58,226 bases of DNA. Source: an uncultured Pelagibacteraceae bacterium (GTDB lineage: Bacteria; Pseudomonadota; Alphaproteobacteria; Pelagibacterales; Pelagibacteraceae). Under the pieces are notes generated by a model, which worked only from the letters and a program-made list of their open reading frames with translations, was not told the origin of the DNA and made no database searches. The stretch covers positions 1-58,226 of the forward strand of contig CACFUE010000002.1 in assembly GCA_902569465.1 (NCBI GenBank), written 5' to 3'. Positions 31,564 to 42,517 of this stretch are shown here, piece by piece; position 1 is the first letter of the stretch; every line of letters begins with the position of its first letter. The translations under genes were made by a program, and so were the position numbers.

Positions 31564-32019
31564 TCAGTTTAATAATCCTTTTAAAATTGAACTCACTTTT
31601 GAAAAATCTAAAGTGTCTGCGTATTTAGATTTAAGAACTCCCATGATTTTGCCCATATCCTTCATTGATGAGGCCCCCACAGATTTAATTGTATCTTGAC
31701 ATATTTTTTTTGTTTCCTCTTCACTGAGCTGCTTTGGTAAAAAAACATTTATGACCTCTATTTCTTTTTTTTCATTTTCTAAGAGCTCATTTCGTCCAGC
31801 CTTTTGATATACTTCGCAAGACTCATTTCGTTGTTTTATCATTTTTTTAAGCAGTGAGATAATTTCACTATCTTTTATTTCTTTTTGACCTTTTGAACGA
31901 CCTGCAATTTCTGCGTCTTTAATAGCTGAAACTATAAGTCTTAGAGTCGGATAAGTATTTTTATCTTTGGCTTTTAATGCCTGGTTAAGTTTATCATCTA
32001 TTTGTTTTTTTAGAGACAT
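31564..32019 (-). CDS. yqeY: GatB/YqeY-domain protein
   Basis: Small helical protein of the YqeY family, homologous to the C-terminal tRNA-binding domain of GatB; its cellular role is unsettled. Family features are TLRLIVSAIKDAEIA, IKQRNESCEVYQKAGRNELLENEKKEIEVI, LPKQLSEEE and MGKIMGVLKSKY. I place the start at the ATG at 32019 (151 residues); an upstream GTG at 32040 would add seven residues but has no better ribosome site. It opens the yqeY-dnaG-rpoD run and is divergent from carA. Confidence 0.88.
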   Translation of the reverse strand: MSLKKQIDDKLNQALKAKDKNTYPTLRLIVSAIKDAEIAGRSKGQKEIKDSEIISLLKKMIKQRNESCEVYQKAGRNELLENEKKEIEVINVFLPKQLSEEETKKICQDTIKSVGASSMKDMGKIMGVLKSKYADTLDFSKVSSILKGLLN

Positions 32020-32069
32020 ATGGAGTTTTATTTTAATCACAATTCTAATACAAAATAAAAAGAACTTTC

Positions 32070-32098
32070 TTGACGATTTTGTTTCTATTTCATATGTT
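32070..32098 (+). promoter_or_regulatory. Predicted sigma-70 promoter of carAB
   Basis: TTGACG (32070-32075), 17 nt, TATGTT (32093-32098). The predicted start of transcription near 32105 leaves a leader of about 40 nt before carA. It is one of the best -35 elements in the window and shows that codons of the open frame before about 32105 cannot be part of carA. Confidence 0.6.
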
Positions 32099-32146
32099 GC
32101 CCAAAATCATGTTTATAAGTTTTTTACTTTAACTTATGAGTTGTAT

Positions 32147-33349
32147 TTGAAGAAGATTGGTCAAAATATAAGCTCAAAAAAAAATCTTAAAAAGATCGAT
32201 TCCACTGCTATTTTAGTTCTTCAAAACGGTAAATTTTTTAAAGGTGTAGGTTTAGGTTACAAGGGCACTGCAACTGGTGAAGTATGTTTTAATACTTCAA
32301 TTACTGGTTACCAAGAAATAATTTCTGATCCTTCTTACGCAGATCAAATTATTAACTTTACTTTTCCTCACGTTGGTAATGTAGGAACAAATAAAGAGGA
32401 TCATGAGTCTGACAAAATTTGGACCAAAGGGGTAATTATAAACACTGAAATAACCAATCCATCAAATTACAGATCTTTAAAACATTTGGATCAATGGTTA
32501 CAAAAAAATAAGATAGTTGGGATTACTGGAATTGATACTAGAAATTTAACAAATTTCATTAGAGATAAAGGCGCTCCTAAGGGGACAATATCTTTTTACA
32601 ACAAAAATAAGATAAATATAAAAAAACTCATCAGAATAACTAATAAATGGAGTGGTCTCAAAAACTTAGACTTGGCAAAACAGGTTACTACAAAGAAGAA
32701 TTATTTGTGGCAAGATTATAAAACCTGGAAAAAAGAAAGTGGATATTTAAAAAATAAAAAAAAGTTACTGCATGTAGTTGCAATAGACTATGGAATTAAG
32801 AAAAATATTTTAAGATATTTCTCAGATTTTAATTGTAAAGTAACAATTGTACCGTGTGAGACTTCTGCTAAAGATATTCTAAAACTAAGTCCTAATGGGA
32901 TATTCTTGTCAAACGGGCCTGGAGATCCTGCTGCTACTGGGAAATACGCTATACCGATAATTCAAGACTTAATTAAAAAAAAATTACCATTATTTGGAAT
33001 CTGTTTAGGTCATCAAATGCTGGCATTAGCACTTGGTGCTAAAACAGAAAAAATGAAATTAGGTCATAGAGGGGCTAATCATCCTGTCAAAAATTTAGTT
33101 GCGGGCAATGTTGAAATTACAAGTCAAAATCATGGGTTTGAAGTAGTGAAAAAAAGTTTACCGAAAAATATAAGAATTACTCACGAGTCTTTATTTGACA
33201 ATAGTATTGAAGGTATTGAATTAAAAAATACACCTGTTTTTTCAGTACAGTATCATCCAGAGTCTAATCCTGGTCCACAAGATAGTATTTATTTATTTGA
33301 TAAATTTGTAAAGAGTATGAAAAAAAATGCCAAAAAGAAAAGATATTAA
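32147..33349 (+). CDS. carA: Carbamoyl-phosphate synthase small (glutaminase) subunit CarA
   Basis: Hydrolyses glutamine and passes ammonia to CarB for arginine and pyrimidine synthesis. The N-terminal domain has [20 protein letters not shown] and [15 protein letters not shown]; the class I glutaminase domain has the nucleophile in FGICLGHQM and the His-Glu pair in [10 protein letters not shown]. The open frame runs back to 31967, but the promoter at 32070-32098 and family alignment exclude that part. No ATG is in frame, so I choose the TTG at 32147 (about 400 residues, weak GAG 6 nt upstream); the TTG at 32141 is equally possible. It overlaps carB by 23 bp. Confidence 0.9.
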   Translation: MKKIGQNISSKKNLKKIDSTAILVLQNGKFFKGVGLGYKGTATGEVCFNTSITGYQEIISDPSYADQIINFTFPHVGNVGTNKEDHESDKIWTKGVIINTEITNPSNYRSLKHLDQWLQKNKIVGITGIDTRNLTNFIRDKGAPKGTISFYNKNKINIKKLIRITNKWSGLKNLDLAKQVTTKKNYLWQDYKTWKKESGYLKNKKKLLHVVAIDYGIKKNILRYFSDFNCKVTIVPCETSAKDILKLSPNGIFLSNGPGDPAATGKYAIPIIQDLIKKKLPLFGICLGHQMLALALGAKTEKMKLGHRGANHPVKNLVAGNVEITSQNHGFEVVKKSLPKNIRITHESLFDNSIEGIELKNTPVFSVQYHPESNPGPQDSIYLFDKFVKSMKKNAKKKRY

Positions 33350-36300
33350 AAAAATTTTAGTTGTTGGTGCGGGACCAATTATTATCGGGCAAGCCTGTGA
33401 GTTTGATTATTCAGGTACTCAAGCTTGCAAAGCTTTAAAAGATGAAGGATACAAAGTAATTCTCATTAATTCAAACCCTGCAACGATTATGACGGATCCA
33501 AATGTTGCTGATAAAACTTATATTGAGCCTATAACAATAGAAGTTCTTGAAAAAATTCTTATCAAAGAAAAACCTGATGCGATTTTGCCAACAATGGGTG
33601 GTCAAACTGCATTAAATTTAGCAATGGAGGCAGAAAAAAAAGGAATTCTAAAAAAATATGAAATAGAACTTATAGGCGCTAATTCTAAAGCTATATCAAA
33701 TGCTGAAGATAGAAAAAAGTTTAGAAAAAATATGTTAGAGATTGGTTTAGATCTTCCCAAATCAAAAATAGTGAATAATTTTAAACAATCTTTAAAAGTG
33801 CTAAAACAAATCGGACTACCGGCAATTATAAGACCGGCTTTTACACTAGGTGGTTTAGGGGGTGGTATAGCAAAGAATAAAAAAGATTTTTATAAGATTA
33901 TAAAAAATGGACTTCACGAGTCACCTGTTAATCAAGTCTTAGTTGAAGAGTGTTTAGAGGGTTGGAAAGAATTTGAAATGGAAGTTGTCAGAGATAAAAA
34001 TGACAATTGCATTATCATTTGCTCAATAGAAAATTTAGATCCAATGGGAATTCATACTGGGGACTCGGTTACTATTGCTCCAGCACTTACTTTGACAGAC
34101 AAAGAATATCAAGTTATGAGGAATGCTTCTATAGCTTGCTTAAGAAAAATTGGTGTAGAGACCGGGGGATCAAATGTTCAATTTGCAATAAATCCGAAAA
34201 ACGGAAGAATGGTAATTATTGAAATGAACCCTAGGGTTTCAAGATCATCAGCACTAGCTTCTAAGGCCACTGGGTTTCCAATAGCAAAAGTAGCAGCAAA
34301 GTTAGCTGTTGGTTACACTTTAGACGAATTAAAAAATGAAATTACGAAAGTAACTCCCGCATCTTTTGAGCCTACGATAGACTATGTTGTCACCAAAATC
34401 CCAAGATTTACTTTTGAAAAATTCTCCTCTTCAGCTGCAGTTTTAGGAACTTCAATGAAATCAGTGGGCGAGGCAATGGCAATTGGAAGAAATTTTAAAG
34501 AGTCTCTTCAAAAAGCTTTGGTATCTCTAGAGACGGGTTTCTCAGGATTAGACCAAATATTTAATTTAAACACGAAACAAATTAAAAGAAAACTTAAAGA
34601 AAATATTCCGAATAAGATTTTACTTATTGGAGAAGCTATAAGAAAAAAAATAGATTTAAAGGATATAAATAAACTTTCAAAAATTGACCCTTGGTTTTTA
34701 AATCAAATAAAAGAAATCATAGAGAACGAAACTCAAATAAAGAAAAAAGGTCTTCCTAATAATTTCAATGAATTTAATTTTATTAAGTCGATAGGGTTTT
34801 CTGATAAAAAATTATCTGAACTTACGAATACTTCAGAGTCATTAATTAGAAAGAAAAGAAATGCCTTAAAAGTTTTGCCAGTTTATAAAAAAGTCGATAC
34901 TTGTGCTGCAGAGTTTAAATCTTTCACTCCATATATGTATTCTACTTATCAAAGAAATTTCTCCTCTAATTCAGAATGTGAGGCTGATCCCTCTAAAAGA
35001 GATAAAATTATAATTCTGGGTGGGGGACCTAATAGAATTGGGCAAGGAATAGAGTTTGATTATTGCTGTTGCCAAGCTAGTTTTGCTCTTAAGGAAGCTA
35101 AATATGAAACTATCATGGTGAATTGTAATCCAGAAACCGTCTCAACAGATTATGATACAAGTGACAGATTATATTTTGAGCCTTTAATAGATGAATATGT
35201 TTTTAATATTATAAAAAAAGAGAACTCAAAAGGTAATTTAAAAGGTGTAATTACACAATTTGGCGGTCAAACTCCGATAAAACTCGCAAAATTTTTACAT
35301 GAAAATAAACTTCCGATTTTAGGAACGCAATATACTTCAATTGATCTAGCAGAAGACAGAGATAGATTTAGAAATCTTTTGAATAAACTTAATTTAAAGC
35401 AAGCTGAAAGTGGTATAGCTAGAACTTTTCCTCAAGCAATTAAAATTGCTGATAAGATTGGTTTACCTCTAATGGTGAGGCCATCTTACGTATTAGGTGG
35501 AAGAGCAATGGAAATTGTTTATGAAAAAAGTCAGCTGAAAGATTTTGTAAAGGAAGCGTTTAAAGTTGCAGAGAAAAATCCTATCCTAATCGATAAATTT
35601 ATTGATAACGCAATGGAAGTAGATGTTGATGCAATATCGGACGGTACAAATGTTTTTGTGGCTGGTATTATGCAGCACATTGAAGAGGCTGGAGTGCATT
35701 CTGGTGACTCAGCATGTAGTTTGCCTCCAGTATCGATAAAACCTTTTTTGATTAAAGAAATTGAAAATCAAACAAAAAAATTAGCTTTAGCTCTAAAGGT
35801 GAAAGGTTTCATGAATGTTCAATATGCAATTAAAAAAGATCAGATTTATGTAATAGAGGTTAATCCAAGAGCTAGTAGAACTGTACCATTTGTCTCTAAA
35901 GCAAAAAATTTGCCTCTTGCTAAGATAGCCTCAAGAGTGATGGCAGGGGAGAAATTGTCTAAATTCAACTTAAAAAGTAAGACAAAAGATATGTTTGCAG
36001 TAAAAGAGGCGGTCTTTCCATTTAATAAATTTCCAAATAGCGATCTTTTACTTGGACCAGAAATGAAATCAACAGGTGAAGTTATGGGTTTTGATAAAAA
36101 TTTTGGGATGGCCTTTGCTAAAAGTCAAATCGCAGCATCTAACTCTCTTCCAAAAAACGGTTTAGCTTTTATTTCTCTCAAAAATAGTCATAAGGCAGAG
36201 GGAGTACAGCTGGCTAAGCAATTAGTTAAATTAAATTTCAAACTTTGTGGTACTGGAGGTACTGCTGATTATATTAATAAGCATGGTATTAAATGTAAAA

Positions 36301-36551
36301 AAATTAACAAAGTAAATCAGGGTTCCCCGCATATCGTTGATGTTCTTAATGCTAAAAAAATTGCTTTAGTCATCAATACTGGAGGGGGGAATAGCGAAAC
36401 ACAATTGAGTGATGCTGTGGCTTTGAGAAGAGCAACATTAGCTAATAAAGTTCCTTATTGTACAAATATGTCAACGGCCAAGGTTTGTTTAGAGGGGATT
36501 AAATCTCTGAAACTTAAGGATATAAGTGTAACTTCTTTACAGGATATTTAG
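33327..36551 (+). CDS. carB: Carbamoyl-phosphate synthase large subunit CarB
   Basis: Makes carbamoyl phosphate from bicarbonate, ammonia and two ATP. The 1074 residues show the internal duplication: the first ATP-grasp half ([31 protein letters not shown]) and the second ([32 protein letters not shown]), followed by the MGS-like allosteric domain (about 935-1074, [22 protein letters not shown]). It is translationally coupled to carA through a 23 bp overlap and overlaps the oxygenase gene on the other strand by 4 bp at its stop codon. Confidence 0.98.
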   Translation: MPKRKDIKKILVVGAGPIIIGQACEFDYSGTQACKALKDEGYKVILINSNPATIMTDPNVADKTYIEPITIEVLEKILIKEKPDAILPTMGGQTALNLAMEAEKKGILKKYEIELIGANSKAISNAEDRKKFRKNMLEIGLDLPKSKIVNNFKQSLKVLKQIGLPAIIRPAFTLGGLGGGIAKNKKDFYKIIKNGLHESPVNQVLVEECLEGWKEFEMEVVRDKNDNCIIICSIENLDPMGIHTGDSVTIAPALTLTDKEYQVMRNASIACLRKIGVETGGSNVQFAINPKNGRMVIIEMNPRVSRSSALASKATGFPIAKVAAKLAVGYTLDELKNEITKVTPASFEPTIDYVVTKIPRFTFEKFSSSAAVLGTSMKSVGEAMAIGRNFKESLQKALVSLETGFSGLDQIFNLNTKQIKRKLKENIPNKILLIGEAIRKKIDLKDINKLSKIDPWFLNQIKEIIENETQIKKKGLPNNFNEFNFIKSIGFSDKKLSELTNTSESLIRKKRNALKVLPVYKKVDTCAAEFKSFTPYMYSTYQRNFSSNSECEADPSKRDKIIILGGGPNRIGQGIEFDYCCCQASFALKEAKYETIMVNCNPETVSTDYDTSDRLYFEPLIDEYVFNIIKKENSKGNLKGVITQFGGQTPIKLAKFLHENKLPILGTQYTSIDLAEDRDRFRNLLNKLNLKQAESGIARTFPQAIKIADKIGLPLMVRPSYVLGGRAMEIVYEKSQLKDFVKEAFKVAEKNPILIDKFIDNAMEVDVDAISDGTNVFVAGIMQHIEEAGVHSGDSACSLPPVSIKPFLIKEIENQTKKLALALKVKGFMNVQYAIKKDQIYVIEVNPRASRTVPFVSKAKNLPLAKIASRVMAGEKLSKFNLKSKTKDMFAVKEAVFPFNKFPNSDLLLGPEMKSTGEVMGFDKNFGMAFAKSQIAASNSLPKNGLAFISLKNSHKAEGVQLAKQLVKLNFKLCGTGGTADYINKHGIKCKKINKVNQGSPHIVDVLNAKKIALVINTGGGNSETQLSDAVALRRATLANKVPYCTNMSTAKVCLEGIKSLKLKDISVTSLQDI

Positions 36552-37213
36552 CTTTTAACTTTCCAATCAGTCTGAAAAGTTACATAATTTATCTGAATAC
36601 ATCTTCTTTCTTTCTTAATCTCTTTTTTCTCCATACCATGCCAAGTATTTGGTCCACTTGTAAAGAAGTATCCATAATTGTGTTTGTATGGAACAGTTTT
36701 AACTTTTTTAAGATTAGAGTCATAAAAATCTGTTCCTAGGTTTTCTGACTCTTTATGTAAATTGACAAAAACTATCGAAGACATTAATTTTTCTTCAATA
36801 TCACAATGTGGTTTAAGCCAAAAACCTTCTCGATCACAAATCACCTCTAGTCTTACATAAGAATTACTTAAATCTTTTCCAATTAATGATCCAATTTTTT
36901 TATAAACTTCAGGTGATCTTAATTCTTCAATAAATTTTGTTAAATTTGGAAATTGATTTGAGTTTTCTTTAGTTACATAACATCTAAGTTTTTTTGCTTT
37001 TCCACCATCTTTTATTCCAGCTCGAAAAGTTCCTTCACCTCCGTCTAAAGCTCTAGTGCCATCATAGTTTAAATTTTGCTTTCGAGGATCAGCGATTTCA
37101 GCATTACAAATTTCGTCTATAGCATTTTTAGTTAATGGCTCGTTGATTTCAAAGTGTTTAAAAGGATCACTAAATAATTTAGTCCTTTTTTCTAAAGATT
37201 TAAATAATTCCAT
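36548..37213 (-). CDS. 2OG-Fe(II) oxygenase superfamily protein, substrate unknown
   Basis: Small cytoplasmic protein of 221 residues with the iron and 2-oxoglutarate signature of the double-stranded beta-helix dioxygenases: His136 and Asp138 in KPHCDIEE, His192 in NTWHGMEKK and Arg203/204 in [11 protein letters not shown]. The hydrophobic strands between them ([17 protein letters not shown]) fit the fold. I cannot tell the substrate; hydroxylation of a small molecule, a sugar or a protein residue are all possible. It overlaps the upstream ELM1-family gene by 14 bp, so the two are cotranscribed and perhaps coupled in function. Confidence 0.82.
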   Translation of the reverse strand: MELFKSLEKRTKLFSDPFKHFEINEPLTKNAIDEICNAEIADPRKQNLNYDGTRALDGGEGTFRAGIKDGGKAKKLRCYVTKENSNQFPNLTKFIEELRSPEVYKKIGSLIGKDLSNSYVRLEVICDREGFWLKPHCDIEEKLMSSIVFVNLHKESENLGTDFYDSNLKKVKTVPYKHNYGYFFTSGPNTWHGMEKKEIKKERRCIQINYVTFQTDWKVKS

Positions 37214-38153
37214 TTTTTTTCATTTTTGTTTTTACAATTGGAGCTATTCTGTTTACTTCATTTAAACTTTTATAGCTCCAACTTTCAACTCTATCCTCTA
37301 ATTCTCTTGTTATACCTAAATCCCTTAATTGTGAATAAAATTTTTTAAACCTTCCTGTAGGCTTAAAAGACTTCATCATGGCAATATAAACAGGTTTTCC
37401 GGTTGTAGCAGCCTCTGAAATCATTGACGTGGAGTCGCACGTTACAACTATATAATTTGAGATTGCAAGTGCAGAAAGATAAGCTTTTTTATCAATATTT
37501 TTTACAACGTGATGATTAATACTAAAGGTATTAAAAGCTATTTTTAAAATATTTTCAGGTGTTCTGTAAGAGGGGATTACAATAATTTTAAATTTATCTG
37601 GAGTAAATAGTGTCTTTACTTTGTTAAAAAGTTCATGAATATGTTTTTCTGAATAATTATAATATTTGTTTGGACCTCCGATAATAAATGCTACTAATTC
37701 TTTTCTTTTGTCTTTTTCTATTCCTAGATAATTTGAATTATCATTAATCTCTTTTTTTGTTAAGTAGTGAATAGCGCCAGTTGTATTAATTATATTTTCG
37801 CCTTTTAAACGATCATGCTCAGGACTTATTATAAGGTCAAAGTGTTCAAAAGAAACTTTAGGATCTTGTATGTGAATATTGAAAATTTGGTTACCAAGTC
37901 TTTTTTTTAAAGCTATTGATGGTATTACACTTTTTCTTCCACAAGATATAATGATTTTACAATCACACACAAATTTATTTTTTACCAAATTTTCTGATAT
38001 TGGGCTTATTTTGGGAGGAATTAAATTCCAGAAAGATTTTAATTCAATTTTTTGGTGTTTATAACTTAAGCCCAAAGCTTTAGCTAATCCCTCTACTTGA
38101 CTAACCATGCCATGCATACCTTGCGTTAAAAGAAGTGCTTTTAATTCTAACAT
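37200..38153 (-). CDS. ELM1-family protein (mitochondrial fission ELM1-like, DUF1022)
   Basis: Member of the family found in alphaproteobacteria and plants, where ELM1 takes part in mitochondrial fission; the bacterial function is not established. The 317 residues resemble a GT-B glycosyltransferase-like fold: HGMVSQVEGLAKALG near the N-terminus, IISCGRKSVIPSIAL, FNIHIQDPKVSFEHFDLIISPEHDRL, AFIIGGPNKYYNYSE and the C-terminal VVTCDSTSMISEAATTGKPVYI, which looks like a nucleotide-sugar loop. It overlaps the oxygenase gene by 14 bp and starts 23 bp from trxB on the other strand. Confidence 0.85.
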   Translation of the reverse strand: MLELKALLLTQGMHGMVSQVEGLAKALGLSYKHQKIELKSFWNLIPPKISPISENLVKNKFVCDCKIIISCGRKSVIPSIALKKRLGNQIFNIHIQDPKVSFEHFDLIISPEHDRLKGENIINTTGAIHYLTKKEINDNSNYLGIEKDKRKELVAFIIGGPNKYYNYSEKHIHELFNKVKTLFTPDKFKIIVIPSYRTPENILKIAFNTFSINHHVVKNIDKKAYLSALAISNYIVVTCDSTSMISEAATTGKPVYIAMMKSFKPTGRFKKFYSQLRDLGITRELEDRVESWSYKSLNEVNRIAPIVKTKMKKNGII

Positions 38154-38176
38154 TAGTTACTATATACCTCTAAATA

Positions 38177-39127
38177 ATGAATAATAAGTCAACAAAACAT
38201 ACAAAAGTGTTAATTCTTGGATCTGGTCCTGCTGGCTATACAGCAGCTATTTATGCGGCCAGAGCAATGCTTAAACCAATACTTGTTCATGGTTCTCAAC
38301 CGGGAGGACAGTTAACAACCACTACAGATGTAGAAAATTACCCTGGATACTCAAAAGTGATTCAGGGACCATGGCTCATGGACGAAATGAAAGGCCAAGC
38401 AGAAGCTGTGGGTACAGAGATGATACAGGATCATATAAGTAAAGTTGACTTAACAAAAAAACCTTTTACAGCAACAGGTGATAGTGGTCAGGTTTACACT
38501 GCAGATAGTTTTATAATCTCAACAGGAGCGCAAGCAAGATGGTTAAATCTAAAATCTGAACAAGAGTTTAGAGGATTTGGAGTTTCGGCATGCGCTACTT
38601 GTGATGGATTTTTCTTTAAAGAAAAAGAAGTAGCTGTAGTTGGTGGAGGAAATGCTGCTGTTGAAGAAGCAATGTTCCTTACTAAATTTGCTTCAAAGGT
38701 TTATTTAATACATAGGAGAAACGAACTGAGGGCAGAAAAAATGCTTCAAGCAAAATTAAAATCTAACAAGAAAGTAAAAATTATTTGGGATACAGTAGTT
38801 GCCGATGTTATTGGTACTAAAGAGCCAAAATCTGTTAATGCGTTAAAAATAAAAAACGTCAAAGATAATAAAGTTAGAGATCTTAAAGTTGATGGTTTGT
38901 TTATTGCAATCGGACATGATCCGGCAACATCTTTATTTAAAGATCAACTTAAAATGGATAAAGAAGGATATTTAATTACAAAACCTGACTCAACTGAAAC
39001 GAATATTCCAGGTGTTTTTGCTGCGGGAGATGTGAAGGATAAAATTTTTAGACAAGCTGTTACTGCTGCTGGAATGGGTTGCATGTCAGCACTTGAAGCA
39101 GAAAAATATCTATCTGAGTCTAATTGA
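38177..39127 (+). CDS. trxB: Thioredoxin reductase TrxB
   Basis: Flavoenzyme that reduces thioredoxin with NADPH. FAD site LILGSGPAGYTAAIYAARA, redox-active disulfide CATC (139-142), NADPH site AVVGGGNAAVEEAMFL with HRRNELRA, and the C-terminal FAD segment GVFAAGDVKDKIFRQAVTAAG. The 316 residues are the standard low-molecular-weight form. It is divergent from the ELM1-family gene and overlaps the aminotransferase by 8 bp tail to tail. Confidence 0.97.
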   Translation: MNNKSTKHTKVLILGSGPAGYTAAIYAARAMLKPILVHGSQPGGQLTTTTDVENYPGYSKVIQGPWLMDEMKGQAEAVGTEMIQDHISKVDLTKKPFTATGDSGQVYTADSFIISTGAQARWLNLKSEQEFRGFGVSACATCDGFFFKEKEVAVVGGGNAAVEEAMFLTKFASKVYLIHRRNELRAEKMLQAKLKSNKKVKIIWDTVVADVIGTKEPKSVNALKIKNVKDNKVRDLKVDGLFIAIGHDPATSLFKDQLKMDKEGYLITKPDSTETNIPGVFAAGDVKDKIFRQAVTAAGMGCMSALEAEKYLSESN

Positions 39128-40307
39128 GGTTATCACAAAAAGATTTGATTCTTTCCATTGCTTTTTTTAAATTTTCCATAGAGGTTGCATAAGAAATTCT
39201 AAAATATCCATCTAAACCAAAAGCTGAACCCTGCACCACCGCTACCTCAGCTTTTTCTAATAATTTTTCTACAAAGTCTTTATCTGTTTTAAGTTTTGTT
39301 TTTTTGTTAAGTAATTTTTTACAATTTGGAAAAACATAAAACGCTCCTTCTGGACTTAAACAACTTATACCCTTAATGTTATTTAAACTCTCAACAACAA
39401 AATTCCTTCTTTCTTTGAAAGAATTCGATCTCTCCAATATAAATTCTTGTGTTCCATTTAGTGCTTCCACAGCAGCTGCCTGACTAATTGATGTAGGGTT
39501 GCTTGTTGACTGGGATTGAATTTTAGCCATCGCTTTAATAATTTCTTTTGGGCCCGCAGCATACCCTATCCTCCAGCCAGTCATTGAGTAAGATTTGCTC
39601 ACACCATTCATGGTTAAAGTTCTGTTTTTTAATTTTTCAATTTGCGCAATTGTGAAAAATTTAAAACCATCATAAGTAATATGTTCGTAAATATCATCAC
39701 TTAAAATATATAAATTTTTATATTTTATTAAAATCTTCGATAAAGCTATTATCTCATCTTTGGTATAACCAGAGCCCGTAGGGTTAGATGGAGAGTTTAG
39801 AATTATCCACTTTGTTTTCTTAGAAATTGCTTTTGTTAATTTTTCCGGTGTTAATTTAAAATTATTTTTTTCATCACACTTAATTATTTTAGGTTTTCCC
39901 CCGGCTAACAAAACAATATCAGGATAAGAAACCCAATAAGGGGCTGGAATAATTACTTCGTCACCCTTGTTTACAGTTGCCATGAAAGCATTATATAAGA
40001 CTTGCTTTCCACCAGTGCCGACTGAAATTTGATCAAGATCGTATGATAAATCATTTTCTCTTGAAAATTTCGCTTGTATAGCTTTTTTTAGCGCTGGGGT
40101 TCCATCTACTGCAGTATATTTTGTATCGCCTTTTCTTATCGCTTCTATTGCTGCCTCTTTAATATTATCTGGAGTATCAAAATCAGGCTCTCCAGCCCCT
40201 AAACCTATAACATCCTTTCCAGCAGCTCTCATTTCCCTAGCTTTTGAAGTAACTGCTATTGTAGGCGACGGTTTTATACGTTTTAAACTATTGGAAACTA
40301 TGCTCAT
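39120..40307 (-). CDS. aatA: Class I pyridoxal-phosphate aminotransferase (aspartate type)
   Basis: Transfers amino groups between aspartate or similar donors and 2-oxoglutarate. The fold-type I features are GLGAGEPDFDTPDNIKEAA, KYTAVDGTPALKKAI, the Asn and Pro in LNSPSNPTGSGYT, Asp and Tyr in LSDDIYEHITYDG, the PLP lysine in GVSKSYSMTGWRIGY and the C-terminal arginine in GYFRISYATSMENL. The N-terminus matches alphaproteobacterial aspartate aminotransferases, some of which also use prephenate. The 395 residues are normal. It is divergent from uvrB by only 38 bp, with promoter elements on both strands there. Confidence 0.93.
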   Translation of the reverse strand: MSIVSNSLKRIKPSPTIAVTSKAREMRAAGKDVIGLGAGEPDFDTPDNIKEAAIEAIRKGDTKYTAVDGTPALKKAIQAKFSRENDLSYDLDQISVGTGGKQVLYNAFMATVNKGDEVIIPAPYWVSYPDIVLLAGGKPKIIKCDEKNNFKLTPEKLTKAISKKTKWIILNSPSNPTGSGYTKDEIIALSKILIKYKNLYILSDDIYEHITYDGFKFFTIAQIEKLKNRTLTMNGVSKSYSMTGWRIGYAAGPKEIIKAMAKIQSQSTSNPTSISQAAAVEALNGTQEFILERSNSFKERRNFVVESLNNIKGISCLSPEGAFYVFPNCKKLLNKKTKLKTDKDFVEKLLEKAEVAVVQGSAFGLDGYFRISYATSMENLKKAMERIKSFCDNLN

Positions 40308-40320
40308 TGAAATTTATAAT
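40291..40320 (+). promoter_or_regulatory. Predicted promoter of uvrB
   Basis: TTGGAA (40291-40296), 18 nt, perfect TATAAT (40315-40320); predicted start near 40327, about 19 nt before the uvrB ATG. The -35 lies inside the first codons of the divergent aminotransferase gene. No alphaproteobacterial LexA box (GTTC-N7-GTTC) is visible nearby, so no SOS control is evident. Confidence 0.5.
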
Positions 40321-40344
40321 ATAATTAATTTATTATTAACACAA
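40316..40344 (-). promoter_or_regulatory. Possible promoter of the aspartate aminotransferase gene
   Basis: Minus-strand TTGTGT (40344-40339), 17 nt, TATTAT (40321-40316). Transcription would start near 40309, 1-3 nt before the ATG at 40307, which implies a leaderless mRNA. The -10 overlaps the -10 proposed for uvrB on the other strand. The A+T richness makes chance matches likely. Confidence 0.4.
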
Positions 40345-40345
40345 A

Positions 40346-42517
40346 ATGCAAAATACTTATCAAGAAAAATTAGCTGATCTAGAAGTTAATAACTCAAAAA
40401 AAATTAAGAAGTTAGAGGGAGGTATTAACTTTAAAATCAAAAGTAATTTTCAACCTAGCGGTGACCAACCAGAGGCTATAAGGCAAATATTAAAAAACTT
40501 AAAAGATAACAAACAAGAACAAGTACTTTTGGGGGTTACAGGATCGGGTAAAACTTTTACAATGGCAAAAGTCATAGAAAAGGCTAATAGGCCAGCTCTA
40601 ATTCTAGCACCAAACAAAACTTTAGCTGCTCAATTATACGGAGAGTTTAAAAGTTTTTTCCCAGATAATGCTGTGGAATATTTTGTATCATATTATGATT
40701 ACTACACTCCAGAAGCATACGTTCCTAGATCTGATACTTATATAGAAAAAGAAGCTTCAATAAATGAGCAAATTGATCGTATGAGACACTCGGCAACAAG
40801 ATCTCTGTTGGAAAGGGATGATGTAATTATTGTTGCGAGTGTATCATGCATTTATGGTTTAGGTTCTGTAGAGGCATACTCTAAAATGACAATTACTTTA
40901 AAAAAAAATTACGAGTATGAACGAGACGATTTAATTAGGGCATTTATAAACTTGCAGTATAAAAGAAATGATCAAAATTTTTTTAGAGGGACATTTAGGG
41001 TAAGAGGAGAAAATTTAGAGATCTTTCCATCTCACTTAGAAGATAGAGCTTGGAGAATAAGTTTTAATTTAAATAAATTAGAAAAAATTGAAGAATTTGA
41101 CCCGCTCACTGGAGATAAGACAAACGATTACTCAATTATAAAAATTTACGCCAATAGCCATTACATAACTCCAAAGCCTACTATCGAGCAGGCAATCAGA
41201 CAAATAAAATCTGAATTAGCTGAGACTTTAAAAAAACATAGAGAAAATAATAAACTTTTAGAAGAACAGCGATTAAGAGAAAGAACTAAGTTTGATTTAG
41301 AAATGATTGAAGCTACTGGAACTTGCGCAGGTATAGAGAATTATTCAAGATTTTTATCAGGAAGAAAAGCTGGCGAACCGCCTCCTACTCTATTTGAGTA
41401 TTTTCCAGATAATGCAATTATATTTGTAGATGAAAGTCACGTAACAGTCCCTCAATTAAATGGAATGTATAAAGGTGATCGGACAAGAAAGAGCACATTA
41501 GCCGAATATGGGTTTAGACTTCCGTCATGTATGGATAACAGGCCATTAAAATTTGAGGAATGGGATTTAATGAGAACACAAACTGTTTTCGTCTCTGCTA
41601 CTCCAGGTCCATGGGAGCTGAAACAGACTAAAAACAAATATATAGATCAAATTATAAGACCAACTGGATTAATTGATCCTCCTGTTGAAATACGGCCGGC
41701 TAAAACTCAAGTAGATGATCTCATGCATGAGGCTAAGGAAATTGTAAAAAAAGGATATAGAATTCTTGCTACAACACTTACCAAAAAAATGGCTGAAGAT
41801 CTTACCGAGTACCTTCATGAAAACGGTCTTAAAGTAAGATATATGCACTCAGACATCGATACTCTTGAAAGAATTGAAATTATTAGAGATTTAAGAATGG
41901 GAGTGTTTGATATTCTTGTAGGAATTAACTTGTTAAGGGAGGGGTTAGATATTCCTGAGTGCGCTTTAGTAGCAATATTAGATGCTGATAAGGAAGGGTT
42001 TTTGAGATCAGAGACATCTTTGATCCAAACGATTGGAAGAGCTGCTAGAAATGTTGATGGAAAAGTAATTTTATATGCTGATAAAGTTACCAAGAGTATT
42101 GAGAAAGCTATTAAAGAAACAGAGAGAAGAAGAAATAAACAATTACAGTACAACAAAAAAAATGGGATAACCGCTGAGTCGGTTAAAAAAGAAATAAGCG
42201 ATATATTAGAGTCAGTTTATGAAAAAGATTATGTTAAAATTAGCGAAGGGTCGAACATTGGTGGAAATCTAAAAAAACATCTTAAAGCTTTAAACAGGAA
42301 GATGAAAGAGGCTGCATCTAATTTAGAATTTGAAGAGGCAGCTAAATTAAGAGATGAGATGAGGAAGCTAGAGGCTAGTGAACTTGAAATAACTTTAAAT
42401 CCTAAAATTTCTCAATATAATTTGAAAAGTAAGGTTTATCCAAAAGGTAGATCTACTATGGGTATGCCAGGAACTAAACCAAGAAAAGCTATAAAAAAAT
42501 GGAAGCCAAAAAAATAA
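40346..42517 (+). CDS. uvrB: Excinuclease ABC subunit B
   Basis: Damage-verifying helicase-like subunit of nucleotide excision repair. Walker [13 protein letters not shown], the [12 protein letters not shown] beta-hairpin region that inserts into DNA, the DEAD-like [10 protein letters not shown], motif [16 protein letters not shown] and [13 protein letters not shown], and a C-terminal UVR domain ([13 protein letters not shown]) that contacts UvrC. The 723 residues are full length, with a short extra N-terminal extension. The end overlaps the folM-like gene by 19 bp. Confidence 0.98.
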   Translation: MQNTYQEKLADLEVNNSKKIKKLEGGINFKIKSNFQPSGDQPEAIRQILKNLKDNKQEQVLLGVTGSGKTFTMAKVIEKANRPALILAPNKTLAAQLYGEFKSFFPDNAVEYFVSYYDYYTPEAYVPRSDTYIEKEASINEQIDRMRHSATRSLLERDDVIIVASVSCIYGLGSVEAYSKMTITLKKNYEYERDDLIRAFINLQYKRNDQNFFRGTFRVRGENLEIFPSHLEDRAWRISFNLNKLEKIEEFDPLTGDKTNDYSIIKIYANSHYITPKPTIEQAIRQIKSELAETLKKHRENNKLLEEQRLRERTKFDLEMIEATGTCAGIENYSRFLSGRKAGEPPPTLFEYFPDNAIIFVDESHVTVPQLNGMYKGDRTRKSTLAEYGFRLPSCMDNRPLKFEEWDLMRTQTVFVSATPGPWELKQTKNKYIDQIIRPTGLIDPPVEIRPAKTQVDDLMHEAKEIVKKGYRILATTLTKKMAEDLTEYLHENGLKVRYMHSDIDTLERIEIIRDLRMGVFDILVGINLLREGLDIPECALVAILDADKEGFLRSETSLIQTIGRAARNVDGKVILYADKVTKSIEKAIKETERRRNKQLQYNKKNGITAESVKKEISDILESVYEKDYVKISEGSNIGGNLKKHLKALNRKMKEAASNLEFEEAAKLRDEMRKLEASELEITLNPKISQYNLKSKVYPKGRSTMGMPGTKPRKAIKKWKPKK

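Noticed and set aside
31967-32146. N-terminal extension of carA in the open frame
   Set aside because: It overlaps yqeY and the predicted carA promoter and does not resemble any CarA N-terminus.
40291-40345. LexA box upstream of uvrB
   Set aside because: No GTTC-N7-GTTC or E. coli-type CTG-N10-CAG element is present in the gap or in the first bases of either gene.
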